From the NCBI GenBank assembly GCA_020881915.1, contig JAJFPB010000011.1:992001-1056000 (forward strand): 64,000 bases of DNA. The letters run 5' to 3'. This stretch comes from Paramyrothecium sp. XJ0827. Taxonomy: Eukaryota > Ascomycota > Sordariomycetes > Hypocreales > Stachybotryaceae. The notes under the pieces were generated by a model. It saw only the letters and a list, made by a program, of their open reading frames with translations, searched no databases and was not told the origin of the DNA. Numbering within the stretch: position 1 is the stretch's first letter; each line of letters opens with the position of its first letter. The position numbers and the translations under genes are program-made. Shown piece by piece: positions 33,182-44,862 of the stretch.

Positions 33182-33436
33182 CGGCGTTACATTTGACCAT
33201 GATCTTCCCATCGGCGATTCTGATCCAGAAGTACTGCAAATCAACATTATTGAGATCGAAGATGATAATGGTGCATATGCTGCCAAGTGGCTCCCCTTCA
33301 AAGTCGATGCAGCGATGTATGAAGGTCAGATAGTCCTGGCGGTACCAGGTGCTGCCAGAAGAGAAAGGGGACGCAAGATCGCCACAAGGTTAACCATTCC
33401 GTTGCGGAGAGAGAAAGAAATGGGAAGATCTGACTG
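33182..33436 (+). pseudogene. Orphan C-terminal exon beside the pogo element
   Basis: Directly after the TA duplication an 84-codon frame without ATG reads YGVTFDHDLPIGDSDPEVLQ, then INIIEIEDDNGAYAAKWLPF, KVDAAMYEGQIVLAVPGAAR, and stops at 33434-33436. The composition is protein-like, but no family is recognised. It could be the 3' end of a gene cut by the pogo insertion; the sequence left of the element (30.1-30.46 kb) shows no matching coding frame, so this is uncertain. Confidence 0.35.
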
Positions 33437-34276
33437 AGCATGATCTATCGGCTTAGCCAAGGATGATCACAATGATTGCCAAACTTCTCAATAGACTATC
33501 TGCAGAGTCTTGTCGACGATACTTAGCTAAATTCTCTTCTGTGATGATGTGAGGTATCTGTCTGTTTCAATATCCTAGGTCCTGCGTCTTCTTTCTCCCA
33601 TATTTGAGCTCATAAACGCGGAGACAAAAGGATTACGAACACGTGTCTAGATTGGTACAACTTAGGGTTATTAGTTCATGATATGGCCCCTATGAGTTGC
33701 GGACTTTGCAACTACCTTCCGTAAGGTTGCGCCGGTATTTAGTTATAGCCACCACCTTACCATGGCGCCGCGATCTCAAACTCTTCCCTACTCAGCGACG
33801 TCTAAGTGAAGAACTATCAAACCAGTCCATCTAAACCTTAACTCATGCCGGCTTCCACCAGGCTTACCTTCCTACGGGCCCTATCGCATCATAGGACTCC
33901 GCGGTAGCGAGCCACAACGGCCTAGGCTGAGGCATGCTTTAGGCAGGCTTAGTGCCTCCTCCTTATCATTCAAATTGATTCGTGGATGGTGCATAATGCC
34001 GTGGCGTTATGGTCGAAGTCTAACCCAGCTTTGGCCTAGGGACATTGACCGGGGGCCAGGGAACCAGACCCAGACGCTTAGTTTGCGAGTTAGTTTCTAA
34101 AGCATATCTTAAGCGGCTGACGTTACGCCGGGTTGATCGGATTGTAGACTCCATCTTCTCCTCTCCTCATCAACATACAACAAATCGCTGGATTTATCAC
34201 CAAATCACGACCACTATCCATTGAAACGCAAGGAATGGGATGTACTGGGATATACTGTGAGGGATGTTGACCTCAA
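33437..34276. other. Intergenic, no gene seen
   Basis: About 840 bp upstream of the rhodopsin-like gene. No coding or repeat signal is recognised. Confidence 0.5.
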
Positions 34277-35995
34277 ATGGCCTCCAACGTGAGCTACCCT
34301 GGTGGGATCCCGCCGCCGCCCGGTGTTATACCAGACCTCGAGCATCCGCATGGTAGCAGGCAGCAATTGGGCCTTGGAATATCTATCACTTGCATTGGGT
34401 TGTCATCTCTGTTCTTCTTCACACGAGTTTACGTTAGGCTTCGCATCACGCGAGCTATACTAGCGGAAGATGGTATGCGCGATGCTCATTACACAATTTG
34501 TGTATGTCTTAATCTCGCTGACCTGGGAACATTCAGTGTCGTCTGCTATAGCTTGGGTAAACCCATTCGTCAAGCAGTCCCGGAGAATCTGGCCGCTTAC
34601 GAAATGTTTTATAGGTTTTGCTTACGACGATTTGCATATGCATGATCATAAGTACGTTTGCCATTGAAAACGTTGAGGTCCATGCTCCATGCTTACATTT
34701 CTGCCAGTGGTCCATTACGGCTTAGGTCTTCATGCCTGGGACGTTTCGCCTGAGTCTTTCTCACGCCACAAGGAGGTGGGTTTACATCTTCTCCATTACA
34801 CGCCATCACCAACCTTATCATCTCGGCTTGCTGACCCTTGTAGTGGCTTTATATCGCCTCTACCATCTATTGCCCGGCCGCCTTCTTCACCAAAGTTTCC
34901 CTACTACTACTCATCGCCCGCGTATTTACTGTCAGGAGGGGCATCTCCACAGCCATTTACATCTTCATCGGCACCCTATTTGTCGCCTATGCTGTCATCG
35001 AGGTGTTAAAAATCATCATTTGCATACCCATACAGGCATTCTGGGATCCGAGAGTCGATGGGAAATGCTTTAATCAGCCAACCTTGTTTGTTGCAGACAC
35101 CTCGATTGCCATCCTTACTGATATAGTGATTCTTTTGGCGCCGATACCCTTGACCTGGTCGATGCGATTACCCTTAAAGAAGAAGATCAAGATTGTATCG
35201 ATAATGGGTATCGGGGGCATTGCCGTTGGGATTACGGTATGGCGGGTCGTTCTCGTCGTTGCGTATCTGCACGCTACGGATGCCACTTGGTGGGTTGCCT
35301 TGCTTATTTCCACTGCGTAAGTTACGGTTCTGCGACTGCATGAGTGATACAAGGACTAACACGGTGATTAGAGTCTTGGAGTTGACTATTGGGCTAATAT
35401 GCTCATGCGTCCCAGCCGTCAATATCCTCATCGAGGAACGAAAGTATCCAGGGTCATACTACAGCCCAGGTCGCAGCACACACAAGCAGATGATTAACCG
35501 TCAATTCGAGAGAACTAAAATATGGCGTTCTAAAAGGACCGCAAGCCTTGCCAACGGAACTCCCGAAACGAGCGAAACACCTTAGATAAAAACCGACGCG
35601 CAGTTGGAAATGTTAGTGAGGCCCAATCCCGCAGTAGTCTGCAACGGCTCCCCCGAAGAAGGAATGAGAGCTGGAAAAGACGAAGAGGAGGATCTTCTTC
35701 AGCCCATACAACGACGAAACTCAGTATCGACCTCCACTCTATGCATTTGGCATGGTCGGTTCCTGGGTCAGGTCATACGATTCCCGTCAGTCCGGGTGTA
35801 CCTAGTAATCGTGTGACGAGCACGTACGAGCATGTACGATTTGTCATCGGGCGGTCACAACCGAGGTTCCGCTCGTCTCCCCTCGATCATTCAACAAGTT
35901 CAGTCCGGGACCGGTCCTCGAGGGATGCAAAGCTGGGGAGGATATCCCAAAGTTTGGATATCGCGTATGGTTACCAAGCGGTGATGTCGATCTAA
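34277..35995 (+). pseudogene. Fungal rhodopsin-domain integral membrane protein (PTH11/SAT4-like)
   Basis: Starts at ATG 34277 (MASNVSYPGG) with a first membrane helix (LGLGISITCIGLSSLFFFTR). Exon 1 ends at a GTATGC donor after LAED. Later exons give VHYGLGLHAWDVSPESFSRH, WLYIASTIYCPAAFFTKVSL (34844 on, after a 68-nt intron 34776-34843), IARVFTVRRGIST, LKIIICIPIQAFWDP, and helices to LLISTA. A 55-nt intron (35317-35371) precedes VLELTIGLICSCVPAVNILI. This is the helix and motif order of the fungal rhodopsin-like family (PF20684), predicted plasma-membrane proteins of unknown ligand. One exon junction near 34670 does not keep phase. The tail shifts frame at about 35580, where the family-like continuation LDKNRRAVGN runs on to 35995 instead of stopping at 35585. 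I therefore treat it as possibly broken. Confidence 0.72.
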
Positions 35996-37893
35996 GGCGG
36001 TCGAGTTGTGTTCGTAATATTCATCGAGATGATCGGCTGAACTTTTTCCCACTCTTGTTGAGGAAAGAGGTAACAAGGTCCCATGCTTTTGCTTTCGATT
36101 CGCTTCTGTAGGTCATTGTGTTGGTTGTGAGCATCTGCGCGTGAGTCCCGACAGTCTGGTTCCGGCCGTGCGGTAATGGGGGTTGGCTCGCATTTTAAGG
36201 ACGAAATCCAGCTGACCAACAAAAGGATTTACAACTTGTGCATACCTTACCTTACGTCACTGCGTTTAAGCTAAGCTTGCCGAAAAGATAAAGACAAGAC
36301 AGCATATCAGCACTAGTTAAGCCCACTTTTGCCAAGTTGCCAGGCTTCTACTGGTTGCAAGGATCTGCAGGTAAGCGCTAATGTTGAGTTGAATCTTATG
36401 TCCGGTTATTCCGTGCACTGGCTCAGCATTACTGTATTGCCCACGTTGTAATTTTGCTGGTCATGGATTGAATCCTTGTAACCGCCAGGATGAGCTCTCG
36501 TTCCACGATTCGCATCTTGGCATTTGCAGGCTATTGCGCGTGGAAATAACACGGTAATGAAACCTACAGTGATGCCAAAGGGTGCCTTTGGTGCGCGCCA
36601 TGGAGGAAGCCCAGGAAGGCCTAGCCGCTGTATTGTTAGGTACATTTCCATCTTATGCTTTCTGTAACTTTCCAGTCTGGAGGGCTTTGCTATTGGTTGC
36701 ACTCTCAAATGATTTCGTGATATGCGCCAATAGGGTCCGATTCCTTCGTTGTTTAGCTTTCGACAATGCAGAGAGAGTTTGATGCTGAGAATCTCAAAGG
36801 TTCCAGACTGGGAACATGAACTGCTCCACACCACCATCTCCAAAAGGCCCCAAGCTAAGGCGCAGACAAGAAAGCGATGTGGTGGGGTGAGCAGTCTGTT
36901 CTGGTGGGAGCTTTAGCGCTTAGGCGCGAGGTCGCCTGCACCTTTGCTTAAAACAGGCACTGCTGCGCACAAAGTTCGCACGTGCATATGCGCTATGCGA
37001 GGTTCAATAGTGTGCATCAAGATCCAGAGGGCTTGACGGTGATCATGGAGCATTCGAATCTGCCGACATCCAGCTATTATGTGCCAATGATGTTCCGGGT
37101 AGCAATGCCGACATCCAGGTCCATTGACGTCAACCAAATGGTATTTCTAATGCATTTTACGGCTATTGCGTCTCTAGTGAGGATTTACATGGCAATTCCC
37201 CCAGCATAAGTCATTTTAAACTCCGGCAACTCCGGAAACTTGCACAGGTCCAGCCTCCTGTGCGCATCTAACTCAATCCGGACCGCAGCCTGAGCTAGTA
37301 CGGAAGGCCCACTAGCCTTCGCAACAGCAGGCTTCGACTGGGCGATATTCAGCTTCTTCTCTACTTTTTCCGGCGAATAGTTCCTGGTCTTGAGGTGCAG
37401 TTTCTGATATTGTGTTAGATGATAACACAGGCCTAGATGACACTCAACTTACCTTCTCCCTAAGCTGCTCAAGATCGAATTCTTATGCGACTTGAAGGAT
37501 ACCAGCTCTTGCTTTTCTGAATAATCAACATATAATGCCACTTTGACACCACGAAGCTTGCCATATTTATAAGCTTCAGTCAATAGGCCGTTGTGAAAGT
37601 TCCTAGAGCTTCTTGTTATGCTTTCGATTGGAAAACATATTGCTTAGTGAATGTGCTTGACTCTCCGGGGCATGGAAGAAAGTTGTAGCATTTTAAATAC
37701 TATTAAGACCCTAAATTGGGGCCTGTTGATCAACATAAACTTTGACCTGGACCATTTTTGGGACCATTTAGCATTATTTAAGCTCGCTGATCTCTGTCTA
37801 GGCAGTGAACAAATTTTGAGCTTGATCCCGATGACACAGCTGGACTGGATTCAACCATCATAATAAAGGGTTGCTAGTGCTTATTCTTATATC
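35996..37893. other. Long stretch without recognisable genes
   Basis: Nearly 1.9 kb in which I see no convincing coding region or element. Frames of 60-145 codons overlap on both strands without domains. Confidence 0.5.
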
Positions 37894-38250
37894 CTAATTA
37901 CTACTTGTTGCGGTATCAAACCCATTTTCTCTCACCTTCTTTAATTGTTCCGGACTTATCAGCCCCTCATTAACCCAATCAGTTTTCTCTGACGGTTGGC
38001 CGTGCCAATGAAGCAGATATTGACGTCTACCTGTTCTGATTCGTTTTTTCAACACAGAGATTCCAGTGTCAAATCCCTGGTAGTTTGCCTCGAGAGACAG
38101 CTCATCCTCGGAAGTATCCGTGGTATGATGTGAAGTAAGGCTGGGTTCCTTGCTTGTAATGTGGCTGGTGTCCACGGAGTAGTCTTCTGAGGTTGGACTC
38201 TCATGTTGCCGCACTAGCGTTGCTATGACTGCGTCACAATTTTGTATTTA
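37894..38250 (-). pseudogene. Chromodomain-like C-terminal fragment
   Basis: A minus-strand frame without ATG, open from a stop at about 38250, has an acidic Ser/Thr-rich part and then GISVLKKRIRTGRRQYLLHW, HGQPSEKTDWVNEGLISPEQ, LKKV. The K-R-I...R-R-Q-Y-L-L-H-W...T-D-W-V pattern is that of a chromodomain or of the chromodomain-like end of fungal Ty3/gypsy integrases. No reverse transcriptase, integrase or LTR is recognised nearby, so its origin is unclear. About 110 residues are readable. Probably a relic. Confidence 0.55.
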
Positions 38251-39471
38251 TCTGTGTCGGCGGAAGAAGCGGCTTAGGTACTGGAACACTCGAGAGCCGT
38301 GCTGGCGGAGATGCCTAGAATGAGAGCTAAGTATCTTTTTCTGCCGGATATCGATATCTGCCTTTTTCAGCTGGCGCAAATAATTATAAATGATCATATT
38401 TCCTCTTACGTCAATAGGCTGATAGCAAATTCCGCCTCCAATCCCTTGGACTCTTCGGTATCCAAGTGTTTGACGATACTAATGAGATTAATGATCTGGT
38501 CTCACAGACTTCTTGTTTCCAAAATTCGAACACTTATTTCATGGTATAGAGATCAGTAAGCCACTGATGTTCAATTTTAGCACGTCTAATTATGATGATA
38601 AACGGTCTGGTTGGTGACATCGACAGCAGTAACTTCAATGTGGATTTACGCTTTCAGTAACTGGTGAAAGATTCAGCCGTCTGCAAGTCCTATTGTCCTT
38701 GGCATAACTGTGCATCATTCGCCGAACATCATTCGCCGAACATGCTGTCAAGGAAGGCCAAAAAGTCAATTGTCGCTCTCGTCACTGCTCTCTTCATCGA
38801 TCGAATTAGAACATAACTCGGCTCAATTCCATCTTCGCTCTTCCGTTGTCAGTGTTACCCTTTCCATTGTTCAGATTTAACTAGTAGACGCGACTCGTGT
38901 GTCGCATTGTTTCCATTCGCATTGCAGAACGTTCCAGTAAAGCCATATCGCCACTCGGTAGCCTGGTGTCTTGTGCTCCACCGGTTGAGGCGGCATAATG
39001 TTCCTTCCGAAAATGGCATTTCTTTGTCTAAGGAGGGATGAGCCGGAGATTGCTTCCGTTTCTCCCTTCCGCCACCAATAGAACCACAGTGGACCAATAT
39101 TGGTGGAGAGGAAACAAGACTCAATTGGGCACAAGAACCCGAGGCATGATTGGGGTCATGGACGCGCTCGTTTTGATCCTGTTTTTTGGACTACGGCTTT
39201 CGGCAAATTATCCGTCATTGGTCTCGGCATTTGCCCTGCATCGTAGAGAAGCGCCCTTCGTTTTTGAATTATGGAGCCGTTGTGGGTACCCGACATTGCC
39301 ATTGCCGGGTCAATTCGGTGTCGATCAAATATGACGTTGGGTTGGAAGAACAATAACGACCCCAGATACAATCGTATATTAAAGGCAATGTTTCCAGCTT
39401 CAAAATGCATCATCTGCATTCCGCAGCCCCACGCTCATCTCCCTCCTAAATCTACTACGAAGAATATCAAG
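38251..39471. other. Intergenic; promoter side of the Alt a 1-like gene
   Basis: No gene recognised. The last 100 bp before the ATG contain an AT-rich element (ATACAATCGTATATTAAAGG, near 39366-39385) and a C/T-rich leader, plausible promoter features for the secreted protein gene. Confidence 0.45.
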
Positions 39472-40012
39472 ATGCACGCCTTCACTGTCGCCACCGGCTT
39501 CCTTGCCGCTCTCGCTTCTGCAGCCCCCGCCTCCAACATTCCTCGCGATGACGAGCCCCGTCCTTATGAAAACATTGACATCAAGGATTTCCTGGTGCGC
39601 AAGTACAACCAGGAGGATGGCAGCGTGAGCATCAACGTCGTCGACTTCAAGCTCAGCGGCAACAACGCTACCGATCTGCGCTGCACGGCCCAGAACCCTT
39701 CGTGGCCCGTGCCGGATGAGGTGGTCACATGCAGCGACAGCAAGTACCGATTCAGCCTCCAGGCCGGCCCCGAGGGCGGAGAGGAGTCCAGCCTCCGTAT
39801 CTACCACGAACTTGGCCTTGCGTAAGTGTTCAGCAATGACTGCATTTTGAGAGTCGAAACTAACAATCCATAACAGCGTCGGATATTGGGGTGAGGGAGT
39901 CGTTCCTACCTACTGCCGTGCTGGTGGAAACGGAGCCGGCGATTTCGTCTGCACCCAGGTCAGCGAGACCACGATTGTTATCGACAGCAATCCTCCTCCT
40001 GTCAACCCTTAA
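39472..40012 (+). CDS. Alt a 1-like (AA1-like) secreted protein
   Basis: Two exons (39472-39821, 39877-40012) with a 55-nt intron (GTAAGT...AACAG, branch ACTAACA) encode 161 aa. The N-terminus is a clear signal peptide (MHAFTVATGFLAALASAAPA). The mature part has the Alt a 1 fold signature: an early motif of the type IKDFLVRKYNQEDG, VDFKLSGNNATDLRCTAQNP, VVTCSDSKYRFSLQ, and the hallmark VPTYCRAGGNGAGDFVCTQV. Four Cys in the mature part match the two disulphides of the family. The mature protein has one N-glycosylation sequon (NNAT). Alt a 1-like proteins are secreted; some act as allergens or as elicitors/effectors that bind plant defence proteins. Intact and flanked by repeat-rich DNA, it is a candidate effector; that role is inference. 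Confidence 0.92.
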
Positions 40013-40413
40013 GTGATCGCCCTCACTATGATTAACGAAACACATAGAATATGCCATGAATTGAATTTTAAATATGTACAATAGATAATCCATGAAGACC
40101 AGTCATTGTTGATATGCATGATACTGTGAGATGTTAGGGTTTGGATTCTAAATTGTTCACATATCAAACTGCGACCTTTCCACGTTGCTCTAGAATGGTG
40201 CTGAAAACGGCATCTTTTAACACCGATGACGTGCCTAACTTGAGACCCAACACCACTCATTGTCACGACAGCGAAGTTGTGCGCATCATAGTGGATGAGA
40301 CATTGTTCTAGAGATTATAGATGCATGATTATTTGTGAATGCATGTGATCTAGTGATTGACCTAATGTTCGGAATCTCATACCCTCGAGCTGAAGGTAAC
40401 CCTTGAGCACGTA

Positions 40414-43328
40414 AGAACATGCAGGGTAGGGAATCAATCCATCCACGTCAATATCCGGCTTCGTGGATTGAATTGACGGCTTACTCAGCAGAGTGCTCAT
40501 GGATTGATGTCCACGAGGCTATCTGTGGATTGATGTCCATAATATTGAACTCGTGGAACACCCTTGTCACATTCACTCGGATTTCCTAATCGGGTAATTC
40601 ATGAACCAATCGCCGAAACTTCTATTGCCTTACTCCTGGTGCTTCTCCAAACAAGCCCGTCCAACAGCCTCCTCTAACGCTGTATCGTCAAGCAGTATGC
40701 TATCAGCATCTTCGATTATCCCTGCGCGTAACCAAGATCGCAGCGTTTGGATTAGTCCAATGGTCCCAGCGTCTAAGCGGTTTCGGAGGGCGTGACCATC
40801 AACCCAGTGGCGGAGAACAGTCTCTCGCACTCTGAGCTCATCGCCGGCACTGTCATGACGTCGAGAGCCATTCGAGATAGCCTCGGGTACTCAAACCTCT
40901 TGAGTATCCAATATTCAACGGGGTCGACGACGTCCCTGTCGCTTCCAGACACATTGGCTTGCCACCGGACGTATTCATCCGCTTGACCAGCGAAGGGCTG
41001 ACTTTGACGGTATCTGTTACGATACCGATCAAAGGATGACAACGTCGTCTTTCGCCTCTTTACAACCGGGCCTTCGGGAGACGTGACAGTGATTTGTAGG
41101 TCTCTGTATTCTGTCTCCCAAAGATGTTGCACGATATCCTTCGCTTCATCGATCCAGCCCGGGTGCTGTTGACCCCAAACCTCGTCGAAGTAGTCCCATC
41201 GTAGGCTAGGGTGTAAGGCAGCCGCGGCGTAGTATACTGGTGAATCCCTCAAAGTATTGTAGTATTTATCGAGCTTCTTCCAGCCAAGGTTGATATTGAA
41301 AACAAATTGCTCCGGCTCGGGATGCCTCTCGACATGCGATTTTGCGTCCTCAAGCTTCCCAAGTAGGAATTCGAAGGCCTCCAGGACATCGGTCATAGAG
41401 CCAAAGGTTTCCCTAACTCCAGACGATCGATATCGCGACTGTCCGTCTCCCTGAAGCACTTGTACAACCACGTGAAAGTCGGAGAGGATCTCATCAAACG
41501 TCCTCAGCACCGCCCAATCGTTCTCGTTGAGGAAGCTGGACTCCTCGAGGCAGGGGAAACTTCCGTCCTGTCTCACCTTTTCGAGCATCTCGGAGTAGTC
41601 TCTTGGCTTTGGCAATGAATTCTTCGTAGAAGGGCTGCAGGCGAAGCATTCGTTTTATCATATAGTACTGGGATAACCATCTAGTATCGTTATCAAGGAC
41701 AACGTCAACTGGCTGTTGCTTTCCAACTTGAGGATCATCAGACGCTGCAAATGAGTCTTGCTGCAGTTGACGAAGTAACTGAGTCAGCAAATCGGAGCGA
41801 TGGACCCAAACGACAAAGTTATGTGCTTTTCCGACAGGGCCTTTCCGCATCCACTCGTCATGGGTTGCTCTCGCCAAAGGCTCCCCCTTGACGAGAGATG
41901 TCTCAAACGCATCAACATCCTTTCCAAAGAGAAGGGATTTAACAACAAGATTAAGGATGTGTCCTATGCATCGAACACGTCGTCGCACCGGATCGAATTT
42001 CAGCTCTTCTGCTATCTCTGCCATGGCAGTTTCATTGTTTGCTGCATTATCGAGAGTGAAGTAACCGACCTTGTCCTCGATGCCAAACGACCTGATGATC
42101 TCAAGGATCTCGGCCGCAATGTTCTCTCCGGTATGCCGTTCTACTAGCTCTGGAATACCGAGCACGACTTTTTGGAGCTGATTCTCGTTGTCCCTGAAGA
42201 CGGCCGTCACGCCATATAGCGCGTGACGATTCCTGGTCCTTGCGCCGTCAAAGGCAATGTGGATCTGACCCGGCGACCTGTTCAAGACCTCTTGCACCGT
42301 GCTATGATACCGGTCGAATTGTTGAACCGCCAGTCTGTGCACGGTCTTCGCCGTAATGTGCGCGCTCGTAACCTTGATCGCTGGATTGAGGTATTCGAAA
42401 ATCTGTTGCAATCGAGGGTGTTCAGCCTGCTTAAACGATTGCTGGCTTTCGACTATCCAGTTGACAATGAGCTTCTGAAACTCTCCTCGATCGAAGCGTT
42501 TGATCAAGCTATTGGCCAGTGCTTGATCCTTTGGATCGGAACGTTTGAGGCCCATGAAGTCCGAAATAGAAGCAAGCACCCTCTTGCCTCCTTTCTTCTG
42601 TGACGGTGTTGATCGTCGTCCTGATGGATCCCAGTAGCCGTGAGCTTTCCAGAGGTGGAGTTCAGCGTTTTGGGTACCTTTGGATTCGTATGACTGCGGT
42701 GTGTGGGGTATTCTGGCGCACACATGGCATACAGATCCATCGTCGGGATGTTTTGGATTGAATCTCAACCCCGTAATTCCATACCCATGACAGAGTATCT
42801 TTGTTGCGCTCGGCCAGCGTGAATTCCTTCCAGACGCGGAAGATCCTCCGCTCCTCATCACTTGTCGGTGCCCAAGTAGAAGGTTGGAGGACTTCGGGGT
42901 CCGGATCCAGAGCAGGCTGAGGGACCTCGGCATGCCGCTCGTTGTTGGTCGGTAGTTTAGGGTCAAGAGGTAAGTCCGCCATCTCGAAATTCAAGGTTCA
43001 CCAACCGTACGAATCGAGTAAATGGAGGAACCTTCGCGTTCGGGCATTATAGCGCGTCACGACGTGTCGAAACGCGCCGGAGGTATTGCCTGATTAGATG
43101 TGTTAGTGTTTGGGTTGAAATACGTAGTAAATATTAACGAAATATATCAAGACATTCCACCCCTGACTAGCGTCCACGTCAATCCACATCTCAATCCACG
43201 AGCCCCCATCAGTGGATGGATGGATTACATAACAACAGGTCTCGTGGATTGACGTGGACGTGGATTGAAGTCAACATATTGATCAATACCGTGGAAGTCG
43301 TGGATTGATTCCCTACCCTGAGAACATG
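40414..43328 (-). mobile_element. hAT element C with 8-bp target duplication
   Basis: The inverted ends CAGGGTAGGGAATCAATCCA lie at 40422 and, inverted, end at 43320. The 8-bp direct repeat AGAACATG flanks the element exactly (40414-40421 and 43321-43328), the hallmark of hAT insertion. The element itself is 2899 bp (40422-43320). Subterminal regions at both ends are filled with GTGGATTGA/TCAATCCAC motifs, probable transposase sites. It carries one frameshifted transposase gene on the minus strand. Confidence 0.95.
40630..42982 (-). pseudogene. hAT transposase of element C
   Basis: The first ATG in the readable frame is at 42982 (MADLPLDPKLP). A BED zinc finger follows (LSWVWNYGVEIQSKTSRRWI, CMPCVRQN; second half ELHLWKAHGYWDPSG in a shifted frame near 42690). 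The core reads PGQIHIAFDGARTRNRHALY, VGYFTLDNAANNETAMAEIA, RRVRCIGHILNLVVKSLLFG, LDNDTRWLSQYYMIKRMLRL. A frameshift near 41590 leads to the middle region FNINLGWKKLDKYYNTLRDS and the dimerisation domain WILKRFEYPRLSRMALDVMT. A last shift near 40785 leads to ALRNRLDAGTIGLIQTLRSW, ending at 40630. Three single-base shifts inactivate it. It is the same broad hAT clade as hAT D, as the cores align through most of their length. Confidence 0.88.
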
Positions 43329-43776
43329 GACAGGTGGTGTGTTCATGAATCAGGATAATAATTAACTGAACCTCGAACTATCTTTCACTTACAGCGCTAC
43401 AAGCCGCACTGGAGGAAGGCATACGAGTTCAGTCGCCGTGGTAGAGCGATAAGCAATGGGATTTTCAAAGTGGCCTACTAAAGCTGGAGAGTTTCCGTTG
43501 GTATAATAGATGTCAACGCGAATTTGAATGCCAGAGGGAATCCAGAGCGCCAGACAGTTGAGGTGCTTAAAGATGGTGGCGACTGATACGAGGGGAATTC
43601 CTCCTTGACTCAAGCCAGGTTAAGACGTCTGATTTTCAACGAATATAGAAAATCCTGGGCACAAGAGATCGAGGTCAGATAAGTCTTGAATTCACTGTTC
43701 TATTGAGAAGATCATTCCTGGGAAAATGCAGTAATGACACTCTCCATTTACGTGTAGCTATTGCTTCTTTGTAAAT
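43329..43776. other. Between hAT C and the RING gene
   Basis: No gene supported. A 74-codon minus-strand frame at 43389-43613 has no recognisable domain. Confidence 0.4.
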
Positions 43777-44336
43777 CTACAAGTTCGCTTTACAAAGTGG
43801 ACACGAATCATGCCCTTTGATGAACCATTTCTCCAGGCACTCAGAGTGGAAGATATGATGACAAGAAGGCTGGCGTATCGCTACTGCGTGATCAAATTCC
43901 ACCAAGCAAATGACACTTGAAAGATCTTAGCATATTTGCGGCCCATCATTCCAGAGAATGGACACGGTACTGCACCATATATTTGAGCTGCTGGAGCAAG
44001 TCAAGGCCCCTGGCGTCGTCTCGATCTTCTCTTTCCATTTACCGTATGTCGAGACCTGGGCCAGTCCATTTAGTGTCTTGATGTTATACTGCCTTGGTGC
44101 AGTCTCTGGGTTTTCCGAAGCTCGGCGACGGTCGCGGCGGTCCTGATATCTCCCGACCATCCTTGACAGATGTTAGATTGATATAAATTGAACTCTCATT
44201 AGACGCCAACTCACATAATACAGCCAAGAACAAGAACGAACAAGATTGTGCTGGACAGTATTACTGCTACGACCCAGGATTTAAGGGCTGTAGTCTCCGA
44301 AGATTTGCCATTATTCTCTCCCACCTCCTGAGCCAT
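43777..44336 (-). CDS. Membrane-anchored RING-H2 finger protein
   Basis: Exon 1 (44336-44215) encodes MAQEVGENNGK and a transmembrane helix (WVVAVILSSTILFVLVLGCI). A 53-nt intron (GTGAGT...GTCAAG, 44214-44162) leads to a basic stretch (GRYQDRRDRRRASENPE) and then the RING-H2: ICLVEFDHAVAIRQPSCHHI, FHSECLEKWFIKGHDSCPLC, ending KANL-stop at 43777. Small TM plus RING-H2 proteins are usually ubiquitin E3 ligases of internal membranes. In the simple reading a TAA at 43927-43929 falls between NDGPQIC and DLSSVICL. A 45-nt intron (GTACCG...GCTAAG) would remove it and keep the frame (SSVICLVEF preserved), but its branch site is weak. Otherwise CAA to TAA (CpA context) makes it a pseudogene. Confidence 0.72.
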
Positions 44337-44862
44337 GTCCCTCCTGCTGGGCAACAAACTCCTAGCTTCAGACATTGAGGACGGCAAATGCGGTGAATTT
44401 GGGATATGAGCTTGTTCAACAGTCTGCAGCAGCGTTGTGTAAAGCTATGTCGGTGAGGGGGAGCAAATTTGGGTGGCAAATACTGAAATGCAGCCTTTCT
44501 GGTAGCTTTTGTAACTTCTGCGTGTTGGAATTCGTCATCGTCCCGTTTACCCGTCGCGGCCCCTCACTCCAAACTTCACCAGGTGGTCATAGACCCAAGC
44601 AGAGCTGAAGCCGATGTCACATGACGAAAGGGATGTCTAGCATTTGACGTGTCGTCAATGATGGATTAGAGTTCTTTAGGGGCAGTCCCTCAGAACTACA
44701 TTTCCAGAGTCCAGGATGCCACGTGGAATGGTCCAGACCGGCCCCTCCACAATCAGCTCCAAAGGCCCGGCTATCCCCTAGAGTGCGCGCAATCGCAACC
44801 ATCCCTGTTGGACATGGATCTGATCCAATTAAATTCGCGAAAAATTCTGTGACATTATCTGC
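44337..44862. other. Between the RING gene and the piggyBac-like relic
   Basis: No gene. From about 44800 to 44862 the sequence still matches the 3' non-coding end of the piggyBac-like family (inverse of AATTGGATCAGATCCATGTC), and then homology stops just before the expected terminal repeat, so that repeat has been lost. Confidence 0.55.

Noticed and set aside
37894..38250. Ty3/gypsy retroelement based on the chromodomain-like end
   Set aside because: No reverse transcriptase, RNase H, integrase core or LTR within several kb; kept only as a chromodomain fragment.
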